64,000 nucleotides of DNA from Knoellia flava TL1 (GTDB lineage Bacteria; Actinomycetota; Actinomycetes; Actinomycetales; Dermatophilaceae). The DNA lies in assembly GCF_000768675.1 (NCBI RefSeq), contig NZ_AVPI01000077.1:57250-121249 (forward strand), in the 5' to 3' direction. Below are positions 37,867 to 47,067 of this stretch, piece by piece (the stretch's first letter is position 1; every line of letters begins with the position of its first letter). The notes beneath the pieces were generated by a model, which saw only the letters and a program-made list of their open reading frames with translations, did not search any database and had not been told where the DNA came from. The translations under genes and the position numbers were made by a program.

Positions 37867-38889
37867 TCACTCGAAGGGGCTGTCGATCCATCCCCGGGCT
37901 GCAGCCCGCAGGGCGAGGTCGAAGCGGCTCCGCGCATCGAGGGTCACCGCGATGCCGGCGACGACGCGGCGCACCGTGCGCGTGGACTGGCCGGTGGCGC
38001 GGGCGATGGCCTCGTCCTTGTGGCCGAGCGCGAGCATGTTGAGGATCGCGAGCTCCATCGGCCGGGGCCCGTCGAGCGGTGACGGTGGCACCTTCGCCGT
38101 GAGCGGCTGGGAGTCCTTCCAGACGAGCTCGAAGAGGCTGTGGAAGAGATGGACGATGCTGCTGTGCTCGACGACGACGGCACCCTCGGCGGCCACCTCC
38201 GAGTCGAGCGGGATGACCGCAACCCGACGGTCGAAGACGAGCAGCCGTGTCGGGAGGGTGGGTCGGGTGCGGATCTTCACCCCCATGCTCACCGAGTCGA
38301 GGAGGTGGTGGGCCACGGCAGCGTCACGGTAGAAGGCCTCGATGCAGATCATCCGCAGCGTGACGCCGCGCTCGAGCAGGCCCTGGTCGAGTCCTCGACC
38401 CTCCGCGGCCGCCTCGACGGAAGGCTGGGTCGTGACGAAGGAGCAGACCTCGTCGCGCACGTCCCGGCCGAGCTCGGCGAGGCGCTCCATGACCTGCTCG
38501 CGCCGGTGCAGCGTGACGATGCCCGGACTGTCCAGGTGCAGGCCGGTCCCGCCGAAGACTCCGGACAGACGGTCGACGAGCAGCCGTGCGTCGGCCAGCT
38601 CGTCCATGTGGAAGGACGCGAGCTTCTCGCGCTCGGCGAGCAGGCCCCCGAGAGCGGCCCGTGGGTGGATGAGCCGCCACCCGGGTTCCTCGTCGTCGGA
38701 GGGAGAGATGACACCGAGGTTGACGAGGTGGTCGAGGCTGGTGCGGACGACCTTCTCGTCGAGCCCGCAGACCGCGGCGATGCCTGCCGCGTCGAGCCAC
38801 TGCTGGGCGACGACGGCCTCGAGGACCGCGATGAGCACGTCGCCCCGGACGTCGCCCCGCCCGAACGTCTCCGTTGGCCCCGGCCGCAT
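37867..38889 (-). CDS. TrmB-like/LuxR-type transcriptional regulator
   Basis: A 340-residue protein. An N-terminal winged helix (about residues 20-75) is followed by a TrmB-like sensor region containing a PLD-like Leu-Arg-Met-Ile-Cys-Ile-Glu segment. A LuxR-type helix-turn-helix lies at the C terminus (residues about 280-330, with Gly-His-Lys-Asp-Glu-Ala-Ile-Ala and Thr-Arg-Thr-Val-Arg-Arg). ATG 38889 is preferred; GTG 38910 is an alternative, and neither has a good ribosome-binding site. It converges with the exporter operon (3 bases between stops) and lies 86 bases downstream of a 35-codon peptide gene on the same strand. I infer that peptide gene and regulator form a functional pair. Confidence 0.8.
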   Translation of the reverse strand: MRPGPTETFGRGDVRGDVLIAVLEAVVAQQWLDAAGIAAVCGLDEKVVRTSLDHLVNLGVISPSDDEEPGWRLIHPRAALGGLLAEREKLASFHMDELADARLLVDRLSGVFGGTGLHLDSPGIVTLHRREQVMERLAELGRDVRDEVCSFVTTQPSVEAAAEGRGLDQGLLERGVTLRMICIEAFYRDAAVAHHLLDSVSMGVKIRTRPTLPTRLLVFDRRVAVIPLDSEVAAEGAVVVEHSSIVHLFHSLFELVWKDSQPLTAKVPPSPLDGPRPMELAILNMLALGHKDEAIARATGQSTRTVRRVVAGIAVTLDARSRFDLALRAAARGWIDSPFE

Positions 38890-38975
38890 GCGGTCATGGT
38901 AGGCGATCACCGTCCGGGCGACGTGGCGCCCGGACGGTGTCGGGGCGTCGCCGCCGGCCCCGGGTCAGGTCCGGG

Positions 38976-39083
38976 TCACCAGCAGACGACGCAGAAGCCG
39001 TTGACGCCGGAGAGTGCGCCCTGGAGGGCGACGAGGATGTCGGCGAAGGACGGCGTGAAGGCGAGGGTGGAGAAGAAGGCCAT
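38976..39083 (-). CDS. Small hydrophobic peptide with C-terminal Cys-Val-Val-Cys-Trp
   Basis: A 35-codon gene. ATG 39083 is preceded by AAGGGG 8-13 bases upstream and TGA ends at 38976. The peptide begins Met-Ala-Phe-Phe-Ser-Thr-Leu and ends Val-Asn-Gly-Phe-Cys-Val-Val-Cys-Trp. It is uncharged apart from one Asp, with a hydrophobic middle. A Gly-Ala-Leu-Ser-Gly stretch before the last nine residues could be a leader cleavage site. It lies just upstream of a TrmB/LuxR-type regulator and near an ABC exporter operon. A precursor of a signalling peptide or a ribosomally made, modified peptide is plausible; no modifying enzyme is adjacent. Existence as a gene is inferred from the ribosome-binding site and context. 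Confidence 0.6.
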   Translation of the reverse strand: MAFFSTLAFTPSFADILVALQGALSGVNGFCVVCW

Positions 39084-39309
39084 GTCGTGATTCCCCTTGC
39101 TGGTGGTGGTGATGGCTGTGGTGAGGATGGTGCAGCGTCAGCGTCACACCCGGCCCGGCGGCCCGCTGACGTTTGGCTGTCCGCTAACGGCTTGTCCACT
39201 TCCGGCAATGGCTACAGCGAGCAAACCTCGCCGCACCACACATGCCCGTCCCGCGGAGTGGCCTCACGTCACATGGGCACGGACCGGGCGCGCGAGGATG
39301 CTGACGCCC

Positions 39310-40716
39310 ATGCGCCCGACAACGACGTCTCCACGCACCCTCCTGGCGGCCGTGGCCGCCCTCGCCACGACCCTGACCCTCACGGTCGCCGCACCCCAGG
39401 CCTCGGCCGACCGGGCGAGCGACAAGCCCGGTGGCGGCCACTGCGCCCGCCAGTCCAAGATCGCCGTCCCCGGCGCCGAGATGCAGAAGGTCGCCTGCCT
39501 CGACGACCTCACGACGGCGAGCACCGTCGTCACCGGTCACAGCAAGGCCGCCGACTTCGCCGGCCTGCACACGCCCGGCACGGTCAACCCGACGGGCATC
39601 CCCGGCATCCAGGTCGACGGCTACTTCCCGGACACCTCGACGACGAACACGAACAACGGCTGGAACCACGACAGCCAGTTCGTCATCCGCATCCCGGACG
39701 ACTGGAACGGCGGCCTCGTCGTCACGGGCGCACCGGGCAACCGCACGCAGTACGCCAACGACTTCATCTGGTCGGACTGGGTGCTCTCCAAGGGCTATGC
39801 CTTCGCGAGCACCGACAAGGGCAACATCGGCCTCAACTTCTTCGACGACGGCTCGGCGCCGGGCGGCAGTGTGCGCGAGTGGAACTCGCGCGTCACCGAG
39901 CTCACCGTCGCGACCAAGAAGGTCCTCCAGCAGGTCCGCGCGAGCAAGCCGAAGCACACGTGGATGGCCGGCATCTCCAACGGCGGGTACCTCGTCCGCT
40001 GGCAGCTCGAGAACCGCCCCGACCTCTACGACGGCGGCCTCGACTGGGAGGGCACGCTCTTCCGCGCGGACGGCCCGAACCTCCTCACCTACCTGCCGAC
40101 CGCGCTCAAGCACTACCCCTCGTATGCCGCCACCGGCAGTCCCGAGGCCCACGCGGCGATGATCGCGGCCGGCTTCGCCCCCGGCAGCGAGTTCCTGTGG
40201 CCCTTCCACCACCAGGTCTACTGGGACCTCACGCAGCGGATCTACCGCGAGGAGTTCGACCCGACCTTCGACGGTGACACCAAGGCGGGAACGCCCTACT
40301 GCGCCAGCGGAACTCCGCAGTGCGACGCCGACTACGACTACGCGAGCCGCCCGGCGTCGGTCAAGGAGGCGGTCCGCTCGGTCGAGCTCACCGGCCGGAT
40401 CGGCAAGCAGCTCATCACGGTCCACGGCGACATGGACACCCTGCTGCCGATCGGCACCGACTCCGACGTCTACGACGAGCTCATCGACGACGCCGGCAAG
40501 GGCGACCTGCACCGCTACTACCGCGTCGAGGACGGCACCCACACCGACGCGCTCGTGCCGGCGTTCCCGGACCGCCTGCGTCCGCTCCTGCCGTGCGCCC
40601 GCTCCGGGTTCGACGCCCTCACTTCGTGGGTCGAGGACGGCACCACCCCGCCGGCCGACGCCACCGTGACCCGGCCGACCTCGGGCGACCTGCTCCACAC
40701 CTGCGCCCTGTCCTGA
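39310..40716 (+). CDS. Secreted alpha/beta hydrolase (tannase/3HB-oligomer-hydrolase-like)
   Basis: A 468-residue protein with a Sec signal peptide (cleavage near Ala-Ser-Ala, residue 35). The nucleophile elbow Gly-Ile-Ser-Asn-Gly-Gly lies near residue 220. Later acidic and histidine segments (Val-His-Gly-Asp-Met-Asp-Thr-Leu-Leu-Pro and Gly-Thr-His-Thr-Asp) supply the Asp and His of a triad. The layout is that of secreted polyester or tannin-like hydrolases. ATG 39310 is chosen over ATG 39298 because an AGGA site lies at the right distance. The polymer degraded is unknown. Six or so cysteines suggest disulphides in the mature enzyme. Confidence 0.75.
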   Translation: MRPTTTSPRTLLAAVAALATTLTLTVAAPQASADRASDKPGGGHCARQSKIAVPGAEMQKVACLDDLTTASTVVTGHSKAADFAGLHTPGTVNPTGIPGIQVDGYFPDTSTTNTNNGWNHDSQFVIRIPDDWNGGLVVTGAPGNRTQYANDFIWSDWVLSKGYAFASTDKGNIGLNFFDDGSAPGGSVREWNSRVTELTVATKKVLQQVRASKPKHTWMAGISNGGYLVRWQLENRPDLYDGGLDWEGTLFRADGPNLLTYLPTALKHYPSYAATGSPEAHAAMIAAGFAPGSEFLWPFHHQVYWDLTQRIYREEFDPTFDGDTKAGTPYCASGTPQCDADYDYASRPASVKEAVRSVELTGRIGKQLITVHGDMDTLLPIGTDSDVYDELIDDAGKGDLHRYYRVEDGTHTDALVPAFPDRLRPLLPCARSGFDALTSWVEDGTTPPADATVTRPTSGDLLHTCALS

Positions 40717-40735
40717 CCCCCGACCCCGGGATGAA

Positions 40736-40810
40736 CGACTGATTGCCCTTTTCGTCCCGAACCGGGACCGCGAGCGGACCGCGGCGGCGGACGAAATGGG
40801 CAATCAGTCG
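40736..40810. terminator. Long-armed inverted repeat between converging genes
   Basis: Two 22-base arms (40736-40757 and 40789-40810) match at 21 positions and flank a 31-base G+C-rich centre. The arms contain GATTGCCC and GGGCAATC. The element lies between the secreted hydrolase and the MFS transporter gene and can terminate both. The long loop is unusual for a simple terminator. Confidence 0.65.
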
Positions 40811-40835
40811 CGGGTGGGGGTGCTGGAATCGGCAG

Positions 40836-42413
40836 TCAGTCGATGGGCTGCTCGAGGCCGAGCGGGTCCTTCTCGTCGTGCTTGGCGACCGTCGTCCGCA
40901 GCTCGGTGTGCGGCATGAGCGCGACGGCGACGAGCGTGACGACCGCGACCGCGGCGGCGATGAGGAAGATGTGGCCGGTGCTGTCGCCGTAGGCGTGACG
41001 GACGATCGTGATGACCTGCTCCGGCAGCGCGCTCAGGTCGAGGCTCCCGCCGCCACCGCTCGTGTCGGCGGGCACCGGGAGCTTCGCGTCGCGCAGCCCG
41101 GTGGCGATGTGGTCGCCGACCCGGCTCGCGAGCACGGCGCCGAGGACGGCGATCCCGACCGTGCCGCCGAGCGAGCGGAAGAAGCTGACGACGCCGCTCG
41201 CCGCCCCGATGTCGCGCACGTCGACGGTGTTCTGGACGACGAGCACGAGGTTCTGCATGAGCGTGCCCTGCCCGAGGCCCATGAGGACCATGTAGGCAGA
41301 CAGGTGCCAGATGGGCGTGGTGTGGTCGGTCGGGCCCATGAGCGCCAGGCCGGCGATGAGGACGACCGTGCCGACGAGCATCCAGGGCTTCCAGATGCCG
41401 GTGCGGGTGATGAGCTGCCCGGACACGGTGGCGCCGACCATGCTGCCGAGGATGAGGGGCAGCATGAGGAGCCCGGCCTCGGTCGGCGAGAAGCCCTGCG
41501 CCACCTGGAAGAACTGGCTGAGGAAGACCGACGTGCCGAACTGCGCGATACCGACGGCGATGCTCGCGATGATGGCGAGGGTCGTCGTGCGCTCGAGGAG
41601 GATCTTCGGCGGGATGAGCGGCTCGGGGTGGCGGCGCTCGACGAACACGAGGGCGACGACGGCGAGCGCGGTCGGGACGAGGAACTCGGCCGTCTCGACG
41701 GAGACCCAGTCGAAGCTGCGCCCGGCGAACGAGACCCAGATGAGCGGCAGGCTCGCGGCGATGGAGATGAGGACCGCGCCCCACCAGTCGATCCGCACCC
41801 GGCGCCGGACGTGCTGGAGGTGGAGGAACTTCTGGAGCATCGCGAGGCCGAGCAGAGAGATCGGCACGGCGGCCCAGAAGCACCAGCGCCAGCCGACGCT
41901 GTCGACGAGCAGACCTCCGAGGAGCGGGCCCGAGACCGTGGCGACGGCCATGACGGCAGCCATGTAGCCGCTGTAGCGACCGCGCTCACGCGGCGGGATG
42001 ATCGAGCCCATGATCGCCTGGGCGAGGGCCATGAGGCCGCCGACGCCAAGGCCCTGGAGCGAGCGGGCGCCGAGCAGCTGCGGCACGTTCTGGGCGAAGC
42101 CCGCGGCGAGCGATCCCAGGAGGAAGAGCACGCCCGAGACCTGCACGAGGAGCTTCTTGTCGAAGAGGTCCGCGAGCTTGGACCAGATCGGGCTCGAGAC
42201 GGTCATCGCGAGCAGGGTCGTCGTGACGACCCAGGTGTAGGAGGTCTGGCTGCCCTGGAGGTCGCCGATGATCGTCGGCAGGGCGGTGCTGACGATGGTC
42301 GAGCTCACCATGGCCACGAAGAGCATGGAGAGCAGGCCGGTGAGGACCTCGAGCACCTCCTTGTGGCTGAGCTCGGGTTCCCGGGTGAGGGTGGGGGAGG
42401 CGGTGGCGGTCAT
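40836..42413 (-). CDS. DHA2-family MFS drug efflux transporter
   Basis: A 525-residue protein with 14 predicted helices, the count typical of the DHA2 (EmrB/QacA) family of proton-drug antiporters. Motif A is visible in the loop after helix 2 (Leu-Ala-Asp-Leu-Phe-Asp-Lys-Lys) and motif C in helix 5 (Gly-Pro-Leu-Leu-Gly-Gly). The ATG overlaps the stop of the marR gene (ATGA), so regulator and pump are coupled. The drug spectrum cannot be predicted. Confidence 0.92.
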   Translation of the reverse strand: MTATASPTLTREPELSHKEVLEVLTGLLSMLFVAMVSSTIVSTALPTIIGDLQGSQTSYTWVVTTTLLAMTVSSPIWSKLADLFDKKLLVQVSGVLFLLGSLAAGFAQNVPQLLGARSLQGLGVGGLMALAQAIMGSIIPPRERGRYSGYMAAVMAVATVSGPLLGGLLVDSVGWRWCFWAAVPISLLGLAMLQKFLHLQHVRRRVRIDWWGAVLISIAASLPLIWVSFAGRSFDWVSVETAEFLVPTALAVVALVFVERRHPEPLIPPKILLERTTTLAIIASIAVGIAQFGTSVFLSQFFQVAQGFSPTEAGLLMLPLILGSMVGATVSGQLITRTGIWKPWMLVGTVVLIAGLALMGPTDHTTPIWHLSAYMVLMGLGQGTLMQNLVLVVQNTVDVRDIGAASGVVSFFRSLGGTVGIAVLGAVLASRVGDHIATGLRDAKLPVPADTSGGGGSLDLSALPEQVITIVRHAYGDSTGHIFLIAAAVAVVTLVAVALMPHTELRTTVAKHDEKDPLGLEQPID

Positions 42414-43018
42414 GCGGGTCCTTGGGTGTCGGTGCGCGAGTCGGTGTCGTCGCTGTCGTCGGCGGTGGCGGTGCGCGGGTCGGTGTTGTCCGTGTTGTCG
42501 GTGTCGTCGGTGTCGAGGGCGGTGCTGGTCCGGGACCGCACCGCGGGGGAGGAGCCACCGAGCGCGGGGATGATGTGGTCGGTGATCTCGTCGAGGGTGC
42601 GGGCCGCGCCGGTCGCGGTCTCGGCGTCCCAGTCGGTAAAGTGCTCACGCATCCGCTCGACGTAGGCCAGGCGCAGAGACGCGAGGCGGGCGCGGCCCTC
42701 CTGGGTGAGCGAGACGAGCTCGGCCCGGCCGTCCGCCGGGTCCCTGCGCCGTTCGACGAGGCCCTCGGCGGTGAGGGAGACGAGCTGCCGGCTGATGACC
42801 GAGGGTCCGACGTGCAGGCGCTCGGCGATGAAGCCCGAGCGCGCGTCGCCGTGGTCCTCGAGGACCTTGAGCAGCGTGACGTCGGTCGGCGACAGGCCTC
42901 CCGGCAGCTGCAGCCAGAGGTGCGACGCCGCCCGCAGCGAGCGGGTGAGCCGGAACAGGCTCGAGGCGAAGAGCTCGAACTCGTCGCCGGCGAGGGATTG
43001 CTTGACCATGTCAACCAT
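42410..43018 (-). CDS. MarR-family transcriptional regulator
   Basis: A 202-residue protein with the MarR winged-helix core (about residues 25-150). The recognition helix includes Val-Gly-Pro-Ser-Val-Ile-Ser-Arg-Gln-Leu-Val and the wing has Arg-Arg-Arg-Asp-Pro-Ala-Asp-Gly-Arg. The last 45 residues are an unusual Asp/Thr/Ser-rich tail with repeated Asp-Asp-Thr-Asp and Asn-Thr-Asp units, probably disordered. ATG 43018 is preferred because AAAGGGAG lies 4-5 bases upstream; ATG 43051 and 43009 are alternatives. It is the first gene of an operon with the efflux pump and probably represses it, with inducing drugs as ligands. Confidence 0.88.
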   Translation of the reverse strand: MVDMVKQSLAGDEFELFASSLFRLTRSLRAASHLWLQLPGGLSPTDVTLLKVLEDHGDARSGFIAERLHVGPSVISRQLVSLTAEGLVERRRDPADGRAELVSLTQEGRARLASLRLAYVERMREHFTDWDAETATGAARTLDEITDHIIPALGGSSPAVRSRTSTALDTDDTDNTDNTDPRTATADDSDDTDSRTDTQGPA

Positions 43019-43046
43019 TGAACTCCCTTTGGTTGCGTCAAGCAAC
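43002..43046. promoter_or_regulatory. Candidate MarR operators around the regulator start
   Basis: Two palindromes lie next to each other: TTGACCATGTCAA (43002-43014), overlapping the start codons, and GTTGCGTCAAGCAAC (43032-43046), just upstream. MarR proteins bind such short inverted repeats to repress their own operon. The assignment is by position and symmetry. Confidence 0.5.
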
Positions 43047-43168
43047 TTCATAGACCCAGCGGCCACGGGTGTTACACGCCGTCCTGCCACGAGGTGCCAC
43101 GAGGGCACAGGTGCGGAACCTATGCTCGGGGCGATCCCACCCCCGAGCCCTGAGGCCTGCCACCAGCG

Positions 43169-43963
43169 ATGATTCGGTTCGACAACGTCACCAAGGTCTA
43201 TCCGAGGTCGACCCGGCCCGCGCTCTCCGATGTCAACGTCAACGTCGAGCGCGGCGAGTTCGTCTTCGTCGTCGGGCCGTCCGGCTCCGGCAAGTCCACG
43301 CTGCTCCGGCTCGCGCTGCGTGAGGAGCGGGCGACGTCGGGCACGGTCCTCGTCGCGGGCCAGGACCTCGGGTCGCTCTCGGCGCGCAAGGTCCCGCGCT
43401 TCCGTCGCGAGATCGGCGCCGTCTTCCAGGACTTCCGCCTCCTGCCCGGCAAGACCGTGGACCAGAACGTCGCCTTCGCGCTCCAGGTCATCGGCAAGCC
43501 GTCGTCGGCCATCCGCCAGCTCGTCCCGGAGACCCTCGAGATGGTCGGGCTCGAGGGCAAGGGCAAGCGACTTCCGCACCAGCTCTCCGGTGGTGAGCAG
43601 CAGCGCGTCGCCATCGCCCGGGCGATCGTCAACAAGCCGCAGATCCTCCTGTGCGACGAGCCGACCGGCAACCTCGACCCCAAGATCAGCCTCGACATCG
43701 TCCACCTCCTCGACCGCGTCAACCGGACGGGCACGACGGTGGTCATGGCGACGCACGACGCCGACACGGTCAACCAGCTCCGCCGCCGGGTCGTCCAGCT
43801 CGACGAGGGCCGGATCGTGCGCGACGAGCAGCACGGCACCTACCTCGCGCCCGTGGTCCCGGAGGAGTCCCCGGTCGAGGACCCCGAGGCCGTCGAGGAC
43901 GCGGAGGTCGCCGAGGAGATCGGCGACCTCGACCCCGAGCGGTTCGGAGGGGAGGACCGATGA
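43169..43963 (+). CDS. ftsE: Cell division ATP-binding protein FtsE
   Basis: A 264-residue ABC ATPase. Walker A is Gly-Pro-Ser-Gly-Ser-Gly-Lys-Ser-Thr (36-44), the signature Leu-Ser-Gly-Gly-Glu-Gln-Gln-Arg, and Walker B [10 protein letters not shown]. The Val-Phe-Gln-Asp-Phe-Arg-Leu-Leu segment is characteristic of FtsE. The core is about 225 residues; the last 40 form an acidic Glu/Asp/Val-rich tail seen in actinobacteria. A TATGCT -10 box lies at 43121-43126. It pairs with FtsX to activate cell-wall hydrolases at the septum. Confidence 0.95.
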   Translation: MIRFDNVTKVYPRSTRPALSDVNVNVERGEFVFVVGPSGSGKSTLLRLALREERATSGTVLVAGQDLGSLSARKVPRFRREIGAVFQDFRLLPGKTVDQNVAFALQVIGKPSSAIRQLVPETLEMVGLEGKGKRLPHQLSGGEQQRVAIARAIVNKPQILLCDEPTGNLDPKISLDIVHLLDRVNRTGTTVVMATHDADTVNQLRRRVVQLDEGRIVRDEQHGTYLAPVVPEESPVEDPEAVEDAEVAEEIGDLDPERFGGEDR

Positions 43964-44865
43964 GGGCCGGGTTCATCGCCGGCGAGGTCTGGTCGGGCCT
44001 GCGGCGCAACCTCTCGATGGCCCTCTCGGTCATCCTCGTGACGATGGTGTCGATGTTCCTGCTCGGCCTCGGGCTGCTCGCCCAGCGGCAGGCCGACACG
44101 ATGAAGGGCTACTGGTACGACCGCATCCAGGTCTCGATCTACCTCTGCACCGACAACTCGCTCCAGCCCAACTGCCAGGGCCAGGCCGCGACCGAGGCGC
44201 AGGAGCAGAGCATCAGGACCCAGCTCGAGGCACTGCCCGAGGTCAAGGCGGTCTTCCAGGAGTCCGAGGAACAGGCGTTCGAGCGCTTCAAGGAGCAGTT
44301 CCGCAACAGCCCCATCACCGGCAACGTCCAGCTCGGGGACATCCCGCAGAGCTTCCGCGTCCAGCTCTCGGACCCGACGAAGTATGCCGTCGTCACGAGC
44401 CAGTTCGAACGCGCACCAGGGGTCGCGAGCGTCCAGGACCAGGAGAAGGTCCTCAAGCGGTTCTTCCAGATCATCAACTGGATCACCGGCTTCTCGGTCT
44501 TCCTCGCCGGCCTCATGGTCATCTGCGCGACGCTGCTCATGGCGACGACGATCCGGCAGGCTGCCTTCATCCGACGGCGAGAGATCGGGATCATGCGTCT
44601 CGTCGGCGCCTCGAACTGGACGATCCGTATGCCGTTCATCCTCGAGATGCTCGTCGTGGCCACGCTCGGCGTGGCGCTCGCGGTCGGGATGCTCTGGGTC
44701 GGGCTGAGGCTCATCTTCAACGCCGGCTTCAACCAGGTGGTCCTCAACAAGGCGCTCATCGGCGCCGGCGACGTCTGGGCGCTCACGCCCTGGCTCTTCG
44801 GCGGGGTCATCTTCATCGCCGTGCTCACGAGCGTCGTCACCCTGCGCCGCTACCTGCGCGTCTGA
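43960..44865 (+). CDS. ftsX: Cell division protein FtsX
   Basis: A 301-residue membrane protein with one N-terminal helix (about 22-42), an extracellular domain of about 120 residues and three C-terminal helices. The extracellular domain carries an extra cysteine-flanked loop (Leu-Cys-Thr-Asp...Asn-Cys-Gln). The conserved [13 protein letters not shown] loop follows the second helix. ATG 43960 overlaps the ftsE stop (ATGA). It relays ATP hydrolysis by FtsE to an extracellular peptidoglycan hydrolase, plausibly the M23 protein encoded 215 bases downstream. Confidence 0.95.
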   Translation: MRAGFIAGEVWSGLRRNLSMALSVILVTMVSMFLLGLGLLAQRQADTMKGYWYDRIQVSIYLCTDNSLQPNCQGQAATEAQEQSIRTQLEALPEVKAVFQESEEQAFERFKEQFRNSPITGNVQLGDIPQSFRVQLSDPTKYAVVTSQFERAPGVASVQDQEKVLKRFFQIINWITGFSVFLAGLMVICATLLMATTIRQAAFIRRREIGIMRLVGASNWTIRMPFILEMLVVATLGVALAVGMLWVGLRLIFNAGFNQVVLNKALIGAGDVWALTPWLFGGVIFIAVLTSVVTLRRYLRV

Positions 44866-45079
44866 GCCGCTCGGGCCTGCTCGGCCCGCTCGGCTCCGCT
44901 CGGCCCCGCTCGGACCGTCGAAGTCCGCCCGGCACCCCGCACGAAAAGCGGCGATTCGCCAGCGCGGCGGTGACTAGTCAGCCACCATGGAGGTGGCCCC
45001 TCGGCGCCACGTGGACGAGCCGCCACCCGACATCCGGGCCAGGACCTTGCCCGGAAATGTTCCCAAACGGAGGTGACTC
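44866..45079 (+). promoter_or_regulatory. Leader of the M23 peptidase gene
   Basis: It begins with five or so imperfect copies of a CGCTCGGCC decamer (44870-44925) and contains the inverted repeat GTGACTAGTCA/CCACCATGGAGGTGG near 44970-44998. It ends in a strong ribosome-binding site (GGAGGTG, 45069-45075). I searched for a ydaO-type riboswitch pattern, as such genes sometimes have one, but could not recognise it. Confidence 0.4.
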
Positions 45080-46480
45080 GTGTTACCAATGGTGACCATG
45101 TGGCGAACCCCTGCGCCCCGCACCGCCTCCGCGCGCCGAGTGACCGGCATGTCGGTGGCCCTGCTGGCCTCCCTCGCCATGGTGGCCCCGGTCTCGGCCT
45201 CGCCGAGTGCCGACCCCGACCCGTCGAAGCAGAAGCGCAGCGTCGACGCGCAGATCAACCAGCTGCGTGAGGACCTCCACGAGACCAACGCCGACCTCGC
45301 CAACGCCTACATCGCTCTGCGCACGACCCAGGCCCGGCTCCCCGGTGCCCAGGCGGCGCTGACGCAGGCCCAGGCGGCCGCATCGCGGGCCGAGGTCGCC
45401 AACGCCATGGCCGCCCAGGAGCTCGAGGTCGCGCAGGCCAACGAGACCAAGGCGCAGGACGAGCTCGCCGCCACGAGCAAGGAGATCCGCGAGAGCCGTG
45501 GCCAGGTGGCCCAGTTCGCCGCGCAGATCTACCAGGAGCAGGGCTTCGGCGAGCTCGACATGGCAATGACGTCGACGACGCCGCAGCAGTTCGCCGACCG
45601 CATCGCCCTCATCGGCACCGTCATGGACCTCCAGGGCCAGTCGATGGTCAAGCTGGCGACGGCCAAGGCATCGCAGACGGCGCAGGAGGACCACCTCTCG
45701 GCCCTGCGCGCCGACTCCGAGAAGGCCAAGCGCAAGGCCGAGGCGACGCTGTCGGCCGCCAACGCCGCGCGTGACCGGGCCACGGCCGCCAAGGCCGCCC
45801 TCGACGCGCTCGCCGCGCAGCAGACCAGGCAGGCGGCCACCGTCAAGGCACAGTCCGTCGCCGAGCAGGGACGTCTCGCCGCGGCCCAGGCGGAGTCCGC
45901 CCGACTCGGCGCCGTCATCAAGGCCCGCGCCGCCGCAGCCCTGCGCGCCGCGAAGATCCGTGCTGCCGCCAACGCCAAGGCCAAGGCCGACGCCGCGGCC
46001 CGCGCCGCTCGCAACAAGAGCAAGGGTGGCGGGGGGTCCAGCAGCGGCTCGAGTGGCTCCAGCGGCTCCAGCGCAGGCTCGAGCGGCGGACCGCTCAGCG
46101 CACCCACGACCAAGGGTTGGATCAGCTCCGAGTTCGGCATGCGGTTCCACCCGATCCAGCACGTGTGGCGCCTGCACAGCGGTCGCGACTACGCCGCTCC
46201 CTGCGGGACGCCGATCAAGGCGGCCGCAGCGGGCACCGTCATCGAGGCCGGCTACAACAGCGGCTACGGCTACCGCGTCATCATCGACCACGGGGTCATC
46301 GGCGGCGTCCACCTGGCGACGACCTACAACCACCTCCGCTCGATCAAGACCCACGGCGGCCGCGTGGGTCGCGGCACCGTCGTCGGCTACGAGGGCTCCA
46401 CCGGCAACTCCAACGGATGCCACCTCCACTTCGAGGTCTACGAGGACGGCAACTTCGTCGACCCGCGCAACTACCTCTGA
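45080..46480 (+). CDS. Secreted M23-family peptidoglycan endopeptidase with coiled-coil domain
   Basis: A 466-residue protein. A signal peptide is followed by a long alpha-helical coiled-coil region (about residues 50-310, rich in Ala, Gln, Lys and Glu). A Gly/Ser linker and a LytM-type peptidase domain (about 345-466) come next. The zinc ligands are visible as His-Ser-Gly-Arg-Asp and His-Leu-His. The layout is that of EnvC/PcsB-like factors controlled by FtsEX, and the gene directly follows ftsX, so that role is likely. GTG 45080 sits 6 bases after GGAGGTG; ATG 45089 is possible. Confidence 0.9.
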   Translation: MLPMVTMWRTPAPRTASARRVTGMSVALLASLAMVAPVSASPSADPDPSKQKRSVDAQINQLREDLHETNADLANAYIALRTTQARLPGAQAALTQAQAAASRAEVANAMAAQELEVAQANETKAQDELAATSKEIRESRGQVAQFAAQIYQEQGFGELDMAMTSTTPQQFADRIALIGTVMDLQGQSMVKLATAKASQTAQEDHLSALRADSEKAKRKAEATLSAANAARDRATAAKAALDALAAQQTRQAATVKAQSVAEQGRLAAAQAESARLGAVIKARAAAALRAAKIRAAANAKAKADAAARAARNKSKGGGGSSSGSSGSSGSSAGSSGGPLSAPTTKGWISSEFGMRFHPIQHVWRLHSGRDYAAPCGTPIKAAAAGTVIEAGYNSGYGYRVIIDHGVIGGVHLATTYNHLRSIKTHGGRVGRGTVVGYEGSTGNSNGCHLHFEVYEDGNFVDPRNYL

Positions 46481-46578
46481 GGCGTGCTCGCCACACCGCG
46501 GGGCGCCGTGCGAACACAGGCGCGCGGACGGCATACGCTGACGTAGCGTGTCGCACGAACTCGAGGAGGTGGGCGTCC

Positions 46579-47064
46579 ATGGCAAAGGCCGGGAGAAAGA
46601 AGCAGGATGACGGGCGCAAGCTCGTCGCCAGCAACCGCAAGGCGCGCCACGACTACCTCATCGAGGACACCTACGAGGCCGGTCTCGTGCTCATGGGCAC
46701 CGAGGTCAAGGCGCTGCGGATGGGGCGCGCGAGCCTCGTCGACGGGTGGGCGAGCTTCAGCGGTGACGAGCTGTGGCTCGAGGGGGTGCACATCCCGGAG
46801 TACGTCTCGGGGACGTGGACCAACCACACGCCGCGACGCCGTCGCAAGCTCCTGCTCCACCGCAAGGAGCTCACCAAGATCCTCCAGGCGACCCGCGAGA
46901 GCGGGCACACGATCGTCCCGCTCCAGCTGTACTTCAAGGACGGCCGGGCCAAGGTCGAGATCGCGGTCGCCAAGGGCAAGAAGGAGTACGACAAGCGCCA
47001 CGCACTGCGTGAGCGCCAGGACCGTCGTGAGACCGAGCGCGCGCTCGGCACCTACAGGGGGTAG
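46579..47064 (+). CDS. smpB: SsrA-binding protein
   Basis: A 161-residue protein that binds tmRNA and delivers it to stalled ribosomes. The Asn-Arg-Lys-Ala-Arg-His-Asp-Tyr motif, the Gly-Thr-Glu-Val-Lys-Ala-Leu-Arg loop and the basic tail (Lys-Gly-Lys-Lys-Glu-Tyr-Asp-Lys-Arg) are diagnostic. GGAGGTGGG lies upstream of ATG 46579. Its RNA partner ssrA is encoded about 10 kb away at 57253. Confidence 0.97.
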   Translation: MAKAGRKKQDDGRKLVASNRKARHDYLIEDTYEAGLVLMGTEVKALRMGRASLVDGWASFSGDELWLEGVHIPEYVSGTWTNHTPRRRRKLLLHRKELTKILQATRESGHTIVPLQLYFKDGRAKVEIAVAKGKKEYDKRHALRERQDRRETERALGTYRG

Positions 47065-47067
47065 CCA

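Noticed and set aside
37867..37867. Membership of the TrmB/LuxR regulator gene in the exporter operon
   Set aside because: It is on the opposite strand and converges with the permease gene, so it is a neighbour and not part of that transcript.
44866..45079. c-di-AMP (ydaO) riboswitch before the M23 peptidase gene
   Set aside because: The location is typical for actinobacterial wall-hydrolase genes, but I could not find the conserved core elements.
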